A DNA stretch of 64,000 bases from Toxorhynchites rutilus septentrionalis (lineage: Eukaryota; Arthropoda; Insecta; Diptera; Culicidae), in assembly GCF_029784135.1 (NCBI RefSeq), contig NC_073746.1:253026494-253090493 (forward strand), in the 5' to 3' direction. A program made the position numbers and the translations under genes. The notes under the pieces were generated by a model. The model saw only the letters and a list, made by a program, of their open reading frames with translations. It made no database searches and was not told the DNA's origin. This document shows, in pieces, positions 56,123-64,000 of the stretch (position 1 is its first letter; each line of letters begins with the position of its first letter).

Positions 56123-56397
56123 CTTCTTCTTCTTGAATGGCGTTAACGTTCCCTGTGGAACTTTTGCCGTCTCAACGTATGCATTAACTAGCGTCATTCA
56201 TTAATACTTAGTTGAGATTTCTTAAGCCAAATAACACGTCTTGAATGTATTCCGAGGGGCAAGCTCTAGAATACGCGTGACCACAGTGCAAGTCGAAAGA
56301 AATTTATTTGACGAAAAATCCCCCGGCCAGAACGGGAATCGAACCCGAACACCCGGCATGATAATGTGAGACGCCAACCACTCGGCCACGGGTGCAC
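56123..56397 (-). mobile_element. tRNA-derived SINE, minus strand, same family as 12645-12923
   Basis: The reverse complement begins GTGCACCCGTGGCCGAGTGG and carries the same A box, the same B box GGTTCGATTCC (complement of 56335-56345), the same body and a GAA tail (CTTCTTCTTCTT at the left edge). It is nearly as intact as the 12.6-kb copy. A clean target duplication was not found. Confidence 0.9.
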
Positions 56398-57149
56398 TTC
56401 CGTTGTGATTTCCAATATATGTACGAAATTCGCACGTTTGGAAGGTTAAAGGTATATGCAGACATCTCCCGTTTTCAATTCATATGGAGCATACTTTCCT
56501 TGCTAATGGTTGTATCCTGTTGCTTTGAGTCGTTTAGCAATAGCTTGTCGATTTACTTCTAATAATTCTGCGAGCTCAGTTTACGTTTTACACGAATCTT
56601 GATCGAATAATATCTCTAATTCTAATTCGAGTTTAAACTTTACCGGTTGACCCCGACGTGACGGTTTTAAATCGCCCAGACCATTCCCTACAAAATCTTT
56701 GCGATGATGCAGAGTCACCGTAAACTTCCACAAAAATTCGATGCACCTCTGCTGCATTTTTCTTTCAATGGAAACAAAAAATTCAAAATCCTCGCAAATG
56801 GTGCTTATTTGCAACGAAGCTCGACATTTTCAACGCAGTAAAAATTGAACTTGTTTTACAAAGCTCAAATACTTGTAAAACATATTTGATTGACAGATTG
56901 ATACTCCACGATTCAGCAAATATCAGATATCGCCGTCGACTATTAATAGCACCTTGAACCATTGAGGTAGAGTGGGCTAGTGAGATCGTTGATACTCCGA
57001 AATGAAAGCCTGAAAGATGGAAAAAAGTACTGGCCAGCGATGGCCAATACTTTTAGTAATGAATTCATTCATTTTATTATGCAAATAAATGTGTTTTTCA
57101 TGCAACGACGGAATGAATTAAGGTGCACATCCAATACTTCCGTCAGTGT
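56398..57149. other. Unassigned interval
   Basis: A 77-codon minus ORF (56581-56814) and a 100-codon plus ORF (56980-57282) are present. Neither is recognised, and the latter runs into the dispersed repeat. Confidence 0.3.
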
Positions 57150-57291
57150 TACATGGACAATTGTGTTTACATTTAGTTGGCTAAGATTTCTATGTGAAAA
57201 CGCTATTTTTAATGAGTTTTATTATGTGACAGTAGCGATGTGCAGTGAATACTTGAGGAATTACGTCGGAAAAGACGATTAAAAGCGATTA
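57150..57291 (+). repeat. Dispersed repeat with GAATACTTGAGGAAT motif, copy 4 (truncated by ITmD37E copy 4)
   Basis: GTGAAAACGCTATTTTTAATG, then GAGGAATTACGTCGGAAAAG and ACGATTAAAAGCGATT follow the order of 37068-37211. The copy stops at the transposon, and the right flank of the transposon does not continue it. Confidence 0.65.
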
Positions 57292-58589
57292 AAGGGTGTG
57301 TCACATCAAATTGCATCACGGAAAAAACGCTGTAGAAATTTAATTTTTAGGAATTATATCTTCAGCTTTCGCTTATAATCAGATAAGAGTGTATAAATCA
57401 CGTTGGCCATGCTTCACTGTCAATTTTTCGTAAATTTGGAAAAATGTCGTCGAACGAAAAAGAGCATCGTGAATTAATCCTGTGCACTCATTTCGAGAAT
57501 CCGGAGATGTCACATCGGGACATCGGTAAGATGCTGGGAATCGTCCAATCCACGGTCAGCAGAGTACTAAAACGATACTTCGAGAACCTAACCATCGACC
57601 GGAAGGTGAAGAACGGCAAAAATGGATGCTCCGTCAGTGAAAAAGATCACAAGCGCGTAGTTAAGCAGTTTAGACGTGATCCGAGAAGTTCGGTCCGAGA
57701 TGTCACCAATTAGCTGAATTTGTCAAGTTCATTCGTTCAGCGGGCCAAGCAGCGGGAGGGCCTGCGTACATACAAGGTTCAGAAGGCTCCTAACCGCGAC
57801 GAAAGGCAAAACATGGTGGGGAAGACGCGAGCCCGGAAGCTGTACACCGAAATACTGACGAAGCCGCATTGCCTGGTAATGGACGACGAAACCTACGTCA
57901 AAGCGGACTTTCGCCAGCTGCCGGGCCTGTTGTTCTTCTCCACAGAGGACAAATTCAGCGTTCCGGAGGAGATTCGCAAGCAGAAACTATCCAAGTTTGC
58001 CAAAAAGTACATGGTGTGGCAAGCGATCTGCTCTTGCGGAAAGCGGAGTGCCCCCTTCGTGATGACCGGCACGGTAAACGGGCAGGTTTACCTTAAGGAG
58101 TGCCTACAGAAGCGCTTACTACCACTATTGAAGTAGCACGAGGGCCCGACCATCTTCTCGCCGGATCTCGCTTCGTGCCACTATTCAAAGGACGTGTTGG
58201 AGTGGTACGAAGCCAACGGGGTCACCTTCGTGCCAAAGAAAATGAACCCGCCCAACGCGCCGGAGCTTCGCCCAATAGGGAAATATTGGGCGATTATGAA
58301 GCAGGCCCTCCGGAAGAACCCAAAAGTTGTCAAATCGGAGGCGGACTTCAAGAGAAAATGGATTTCTGTTAAAAAAAAACTACAACCTGACGTTGTACAG
58401 AACCTTATGGACGGGGTAAAGAGGAAGGTGCGAGCATACGGGCTTGGGCTCGAAGTATGAATGAAAAGAAAATGTCAAAAGTTGTTTAATAGTTTTTATT
58501 TTACTGTCTAAAATTTTCAAAAGGATCGGTCTACTGGGCGAATTTCTACAGCGTTTTTTCCGTGATGCAATTTGATGTGACACACCCTT
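57292..58589 (+). mobile_element. ITmD37E (DD37E) element, copy 4, 1,298 bp
   Basis: The 49-bp TIRs are flanked by TA (57290-57291 and 58590-58591). The length is almost the same as copy 1, and shared diagnostic sites (CTGTGCACTC, TGCCTACAGAAG, GCATACGGG) group these two against copies 2 and 3. Confidence 0.96.
57444..58460 (+). pseudogene. DD37E transposase pseudogene with two stops and a catalytic Glu-to-Gly change (copy 4)
   Basis: It is full length at 1,017 bases with no indels, from the ATG at 57444. TAG at 57711-57713 replaces AAG in the second helix-turn-helix region, and TAG at 58134-58136 replaces CAG after LLPLLK. The catalytic glutamate codon at 58278-58280 reads GGG, so RPIEKYW has become RPIGKYW. 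FWPDL has become FSPDL. The two aspartates D148 and D241 remain. Even with the stops suppressed, the triad would be incomplete. Confidence 0.95.
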
Positions 58590-58804
58590 TACGACCCACC
58601 ATCGGCAATGATCCCATCAAGGATAATACCGACGAAGCAACGAAGGAGAACATGCTGTCTTTAACATATGTCTATATTTCTTTAACATCATCAACTATTC
58701 ATGGTTCCGGATTCTTTCTGCTAGTGAATTTCTTACAACCCGTTTAAAGGATGGCCAGTTCATAAAAAAACGGCTCTTTTAAGGACAACCATATCTATCT
58801 TCTA

Positions 58805-59215
58805 TCTTCTATATATATAAAAATGGATTTCTGTCTGTCTGTCTGTCTGTCTGTCTGATTCTGACCCCTTCTCCCTAAGGAGGGGGGGGGGGGCATTACT
58901 CGAGAATCAATCAAACAAACGAAATCAAAATTGTGCATGTGGAGGTATCAGAGGGATGGGGGTGGATTGCATAACTCGGGACTAATCAGGCAAATTGAAC
59001 CAAAATTTGCATTTGGAGGTTTTAGGAAGCAACAAATGTTTCTATGGTGATTCGACACATCCAACCCCTTCTCTAAGGGCAAGGGGACTGCCATACAAAT
59101 GGAACATAAACTTCTTGCATCACTCGAGAACTGATCAAGCAAATGGAGCCAAATCTGGGATGTGAGGGTTTTTATGTACGAGAATTTTTTTTATGATGGT
59201 ATAACACCCCTCCCT
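58805..59215 (-). mobile_element. Helentron/DINE-1-like repeat, copy 3 (inverted, with GTCT microsatellite)
   Basis: A TATATATAAAAATGGATTT block is followed by a (CTGT)n tract at 58831-58857 and a G-run, then inverted, diverged copies of the 141-bp unit (ACTCGAGAATCAATC, ACCAAAATTTGCATTTGGAG, TGCCATACAAATGGAAC). A tetranucleotide GTCT-type tract next to tandem units is characteristic of DINE-1/mini-me and Helentron-associated elements. That family link is knowledge-based inference; the repeat relation to 14.0 and 41.7 kb is seen directly. Confidence 0.65.
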
Positions 59216-59259
59216 CCTCTGGAATCCTCCCATAAAAATAATACACATATTCAACCAAA

Positions 59260-59890
59260 TATATTCCAACCAAACATGACAATTGAAAATTTTCGGAAAA
59301 CTCTGAAGGACCTCTTACGTAACTCTCATCCCACGAAATTTAGTGGATCGTTTCCATGTAAAATCGAAAGAATTAAATATATATTTTCGTTTTTTTTTCC
59401 TGATATCACACGAAAATGTTGAGTTTGATGATGTAGATTTGTAGTGTGTGATCTCCTCTATTATTTGAAACTAAGAACTGGACCATACCTCTTACGTAAC
59501 TCTCATCCCCCGAAATTTAGTGAATCGATTCCATGAAAAGTCGAAAAAATGAAAAACATATTTTCGAGTTTTTTCCTGATATCACAAGAAAATCTTGAGT
59601 TTGATGGTGAAAATTTATAGTGCGTGATCTCCTCTATCATTTGAATCTAAGGACTGGACCATACCTCTTACGTAACACTCATCCCCCGAAATTTATTGGA
59701 TCGATTCCATGATAAGTCGAAAAAATGAAAAACATATTTTCGACTTTTTTCCTGATATCACACGAAAATCTTGAGTTTGATGATGTAGATTTAAAGTGCG
59801 TGATCTCCTCTATCATTTGAATCTAACAACTGGACCATACCTCTTACGTAACTCTCATCCTCCAAAATTTAGTGTAACTTCTCCATAAAC
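59260..59890 (+). repeat. Tandem array, period about 177 bp, 3-4 units
   Basis: CCTCTTACGTAACTCTCAT starts at 59311, 59488, 59664 (with ACACTC) and 59840. Each unit carries CCGAAATTTAGTG, GATCGATTCCATG-like, ATATTTTCG, TTTCCTGATATCACA and GTGATCTCCTCTAT. No ORF crosses the whole array. Confidence 0.92.
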
Positions 59891-60129
59891 ATCATATTTC
59901 CCCTATTTCTGCGTATTACATAGTTTCATATTTCTGTTTAGTTTGAATTTACATGAAATTTGGCTTTGCTTCTGATTTACTAGAGATGTGGAAGTATAAA
60001 CACATTTTGTAACTTTTATCACAATGCTTAGCAATCTGCTCAACAATATATACATTTTTGAAATCCTTGTGACTAAATCTATCGATGGATGTTCATTTTA
60101 TAAAAATGCGACGAGCTAAACTCTTGTTT

Positions 60130-60640
60130 TTGATGAATCAGTAGTTATAATCCGTTTGCCCGATGTGTTTTTGTAATTTTTCTGGGAAACTATTGAAAAA
60201 TACGACAATTTCTATACATTGTTGGAAAGAGGAGCAAAAAATCTACAATTTGACATGTCAAATGCTCATTTACGACATACCAAACTTCCATCCTCCATTA
60301 ATCTGTAGTTATCCTCCGTTTGCCCGATGCGTTTTTGTAATTTTTCCGGGAAACTATGGAAAAATACGATAGTTTCTATACATTGTTGGAAAGAGGAGCA
60401 AAAAATCTACAATTTGACATGCCAAACACTCATCTACGACATACCAAACTCTCATCCTCAATGAATCTGTAGTTATCCTCCGTTTACCCGATGCGTTTTC
60501 GTAATTTTTCCGGGAAAATATGAAAAATTACGATACTTTCTATGCATTGTTGAGAAGAAGAGTAAAAAATCTATAATTTGACATACCAAACTCTCATCCT
60601 TCATAAATCTGTAGTTATCCTCCAAAACCTTACAACAGCA
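60130..60640 (+). repeat. Tandem array, period 164 bp, 3 units
   Basis: GTTTGCCCGATG-type starts lie at 60154, 60318 and 60482, and the beginning of a fourth unit (ATCTGTAGTTATCCTCC) at about 60607. Just after it, GGAGGATAACTACAAACC at 60652-60669 is the inverted form of the GTAGTTATCCTCC motif, hinting at an element end. It lies about 250 bases from the 177-bp array and may belong to the same element. Confidence 0.9.
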
Positions 60641-60689
60641 CGGAGGATAAATGGAGGATAACTACAAACCGCTTCACTTTAGTGGTAAC

Positions 60690-61285
60690 TTTTCGGGGCG
60701 AATTAGAATAGAAAGCAAAACAGCCGTCTGTGTCACTAATAACTGTGATAATGGCTTCTCAGTATTTGCCTGTGTCACAACATTTTCCTCCAAATGAACT
60801 TTTCGCATAGGATGTAGTTGCCCTAGTGTAAATTATGTACACCTATCGAGCAGGTTCTGAAATGCAAGTTTGTTGCGCGCCAGCTAAGCTGAACGGTGAA
60901 GTAATGTACCACATAAAAGAAGACAAACTAACTTGTCACAAACATATGTAGCTCCAGAAAAGGTGAAAAGCAAATATTGCCCCCCTTGAGAGATTTTCTG
61001 ACAAACTCAAGCTCTGGTGTTAGTCGTTGCAATAAGTTTGGTGACATTTTACTAAATTGTTGTACTAAACACCAGATCAAATGAAGAAAAACCTCAAATG
61101 CTTGTGAGGGTCTGGACAAATGTTAATAATGAACACTGGCAGAAAACTGACACATAATGAAATTTTTATATAGGGTCTGGAGTGGAAACTGGAATTGGGA
61201 TAGCTCATTCGGAATTGTCGTAAACTATCTTTCATCAGATGGTTATATCGATTATTTCTGATTGTAGCAGATCTCTTTCATGTTC
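60690..61285. other. Unassigned interval
   Basis: A 63-codon minus ORF (60928-61119) is not supported. No repeats were recognised. Confidence 0.3.
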
Positions 61286-61289
61286 TAAG

Positions 61290-61400
61290 TAGAAACTTTT
61301 AGATATTGGGTTCAATTCCCAATCAGTCAAGGATCTTCCCGGGTTGGAAATTTTCTTGACATGCCTCAGAAAAAACATTGGGCCTGAAGTTGAGACTATG
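61290..61400 (+). mobile_element. SINE-like fragment
   Basis: TTGGGTTCAATTCCCAATC at 61307-61325 is a B-box-like sequence with a complementary stem, followed by GATCTTCCCGGGTTGGAAAT and TTTCTTGAC, a body type typical of Aedes tRNA-derived SINEs. The A box is eroded and the 3' end undefined. Confidence 0.5.
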
Positions 61401-62085
61401 ACTATGGCAATGTCAATATGGATAGGAACATTGTTTGTTTTTTCGCAGTTTGTGCCTATTTTTACTGTTCTATTAATAGATATTTATGCCTGCAACAGAT
61501 CCAGTTCGCTTCGTTTTTTTTTATAATACTGGTCTCTTGATATTTTTAAACTTAATTATTATCTATAAGATAAATCGTCCTGCTCAAACCTTTGTAGGGG
61601 TATGAGGTGGGCCATCATCATCATCATCATCAGAAGCATTAACACTCTTTTTCTCTGCGTGATTTCCTAACCAAAAAGCTGTTAATGCCATATGAGCAAT
61701 CCTCGGGTAACATTATGCCTAGTTCAGACGGCAAAAACCTGGAGTATAAAGAAAGGGGAGTTAGAATATTATCAAGCTGCACACCAATCATGACAGCACA
61801 GAAGCTGAGGCTCTGCCGTATCCAATGATGCACCATTAGTGGGTAACGTTGAGTGCGGTTTCGTTGTGAGCTTACCTGAGGATTTTAAATGTATCTTCAG
61901 TTCGTAGTATGATTCAGGTGCACAGTAAATGCAGTAAGTGCTTTGCCACTCATCATCCTTTTAAATGAGAGTGTAGCTTATACGGTCTGATGAGAGAATA
62001 CACATACTGTGATGATGAATCCTTTTTCTGCTTCATGGAAGAAAGCTGCTTTGCCATGGTTAATCAAATATTATATAGTGGTATA
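61401..62085. other. Unassigned interval with (CAT)n microsatellite
   Basis: A CAT repeat lies at 61613-61632. Two ORFs of 60-65 codons are not supported. Confidence 0.35.
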
Positions 62086-62087
62086 CA

Positions 62088-62155
62088 TGTGGCTCCCGTG
62101 ACCGAGTGGCTAGCGTCACACATATCATGCCTTGGGGCTCGATCAACGATCTCAG
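62088..62155 (+). mobile_element. SINE head fragment, degenerate
   Basis: GGCTCCCGTGACCGAGTGGC, TAGCGTCACACATATCATGC and GGGGCTCGATC parallel the tRNA-like head of the SINE at 12645-12712. The B box is damaged, and the body is replaced by other sequence. Confidence 0.6.
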
Positions 62156-63650
62156 AATACCGTCAAGTCGTGTTATTTAGAATAGAAATTTCTACAAGTA
62201 CTATTATTCTAATGATCTATCCCCCCACAAGTTCTCGATTGGATTTTGATTTGATAAACAAGCTAGCCAGTCCAGAATCTGAATAAAAAAACATAACAAT
62301 TGTTTTAGTGCTAGTGGCTGCAAATGATGTTGTTCCATTTCCATTTTGTTGCCCCCAAACCATCAAAATATTTACCTCGAAAGATGCTAGTCGTAACATG
62401 GATCGTTCCGTATATACCTCCAGTATGGAACACATTATCTGTCTGAACCAAGTTGACTTCCTTCTCCTGAGAGAAGATAACCGGAAAAAGTGAACCGATT
62501 TGTCTATCTGTTTGTAAATCCAATCAACATGTGAATTATATTCCGCGCAGACCTTCCCAGACCTCTCCATGGAACAGAACAACCCTCATGGGTGCCCAAT
62601 TTACAGGTTAACTAATTATCCGAACCCTGAAACTTGCCAATCCTCCCACGCGAAACCATACAAATATGAACCGCAGACAACTGATGGGAAATGACTTTTT
62701 GCTAGCTATGCTCGTAGCCAAGCATTCAGTCTGGCGTACGGACGGATCACTTTGTATCGTTCGGGTACGCCAACCGCAAGAACTGAGAAAAAAACATGGA
62801 AAATTTTCCGACGACACACCACACAATCTAAAACTTTGTTTACAAAACTTGTTTTTTTTTCGTCTCGAGTTGGATGTAATAAATGCACTGGGATAATCGG
62901 TCCTAGTAATGTCAAACTGAAATGTAATTCTGCTAATAAGATACATTCTCGATTGCAATCGTCTCGTGTAGAGTGGATTAAATTCAACCATTTCCGCAAA
63001 AGCACCAATCGAACCCTTGTAACAATTTGGCGAACAATTCAAAAAAGTGGAACAAACAACATAACCATTGTAGTCCTGTTGTTCTCTCCTGCCTTCCATT
63101 AGCAGTTATCGTACGCTGGGGGGAAATTACAACCGCTTGAGCTTTCGACATTTATGTTTTCTTGTACAGCAAGGTGTGGTGGTGGGAAAAAAACCAAACG
63201 AGCATTTGGAGTGCCATATTGTCGGGAAAACAATTTAACGGTAGGAGTGAAGGTTAGGACGGCTGATTGAATTTCAATCGACGAAGAAATGAGATTGCCA
63301 AGATGACGTCTTCAAGTTTGCTTTTTATCGTACCGATGCAGCAAAAAATATTAACAAGTGCAAATAATCTTAATGAATAAATCTATTGGAACGTTTTACC
63401 GCTTAGTTTGATACTGAGCTAATCATCAACCGTAAAGCCTTCAGTAGCCGTCACTAGCTGAAATTAAGTCTCACCGATGTTGAGATTTCGGCTCGAGTGC
63501 TGATGATAAGTATGTAAATAAAAATTCTGTTCCATCCAATGTTGGTATTATTCGGAAAAAACGCGGCTTCATAGTTTAGATTTTCAAAAATTCTCAAATT
63601 AAGAAATTCAGCTTTCAAAAAAATCAACCAGAGTTTTTCTGATCTCAAAA
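62156..63650. other. Unassigned interval, no supported gene
   Basis: It has the longest open frames outside the transposons (minus strand 62608-63099, 163 codons, and 62217-62582, 121 codons), but both overlap open frames on the plus strand. None shows a motif I recognise. A host gene fragment cannot be excluded. Confidence 0.3.
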
Positions 63651-63654
63651 TCCC

Positions 63655-63945
63655 TACAATTTTTTATGTAGGACTACGTCTTTGATTTCTATATAGGGGG
63701 GTTACTGTACGAAATTGACAATGAGACATGTAACGATTCATTAAGAGATTCAAACACACATTACGCAAAATCGTCATTATTATTATTATTTGATTTTTAT
63801 TCATGTAACTTAAGGAAAAAAATTCTTTTCAACTACGTTAAACTGTGGTGGGATATTCTGATAAAAAAGTCACAGGAGGGTTGTATCCGAGACACGACCG
63901 CATAGTTGTCGTAGGATTCCGTTAAGCTATCTGTTGATTTTGGAT
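63655..63945. repeat. Dispersed repeat with GGACTACGTC and GTATCCGAGACACGACC motifs
   Basis: TAGGACTACGTCTTTGATTT at 63671 matches 33029-33050. GTATCCGAGACACGACCG at 63887 is the complement of the motif at about 32794-32812, and GTCGTAGGATTCC follows. These are short shared blocks of the element group also seen at 5.2 and 34.6 kb. Boundaries are not defined. Confidence 0.5.
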
Positions 63946-64000
63946 ATGTTTGAAGAATTACATCGTTAAACTCTCTGATAATGATTTGGTGGCCTCCTGA

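Noticed and set aside
62608..63099. 163-codon minus-strand ORF
   Set aside because: No recognisable domain, overlaps open frames on the plus strand, and composition follows the local DNA. Kept only as unassigned.

Overview
This window looks like repeat-dense nuclear DNA of a mosquito, most probably Aedes. That is an inference from four IS630-Tc1-mariner copies with a DD37E catalytic triad (the ITmD37E family described from mosquitoes), tRNA-derived SINEs of the Aedes type, rosa-like DD41D mariners, and AT-rich nested repeat architecture. There is no bacterial or phage gene organisation, and I could not support a single intact host protein-coding gene, rRNA or functional tRNA. The only coding sequences I can read are decayed transposases and reverse transcriptases. 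Layout: 1-5.13 kb is a satellite with a 198-bp monomer in two blocks, joined by a trailer/leader segment and interrupted in block 2 by a 741-bp hAT-type MITE with a perfect 8-bp target duplication. 5.1-8.4 kb is mostly unassigned but holds a 249-bp insertion built as a near-perfect palindrome (69-bp arms). 8.4-10.6 kb carries two dead Tc1 elements, one per strand. 10.9-14.2 kb is a nest: a Helentron/DINE-1-like host repeat was entered by a pogo/Tigger-like TIR composite, which contains a 118-bp tandem array, which in turn was entered by a SINE. 18-19 kb holds a second hAT MITE inside another dispersed repeat. 19-27 kb is mostly unassigned, with small repeat motifs. 27.1-31.9 kb contains a MITE-bearing repeat, a segment bounded by long inverted repeats at about 27.8-28.5 and 30.7-31.15 kb with a Tc1 remnant and two unexplained small ORFs inside, then a non-LTR reverse transcriptase remnant. 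32-35 kb holds relatives of the satellite leader, a probable single-copy relative of the 198-bp monomer, a 154-bp piggyBac-type MITE and another dispersed repeat. 36.3-38.0 kb is a DD41D mariner, internally deleted and split by a 700-bp repeat with a 12-bp target duplication. 38.6-58.6 kb contains four same-orientation ITmD37E copies, each broken differently, scattered among a second DD41D mariner, mariner and LINE remnants, SINEs and inverted-repeat elements. 58.8-60.7 kb is a third Helentron/DINE-1-like copy with a GTCT-type microsatellite, followed by two tandem arrays (about 177 and 164 bp). The last 3 kb is mostly unassigned. Nothing here works together as a pathway. The value of the window is its readable insertion history: several target-site duplications, paralogous empty sites and array phases show who jumped into what and in which order. 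I found no convincing evidence of a novel functional system; the most unusual structures are the satellite that appears to have grown from inside a dispersed element, the palindromic insertion, and the composite TIR element carrying a tandem array.
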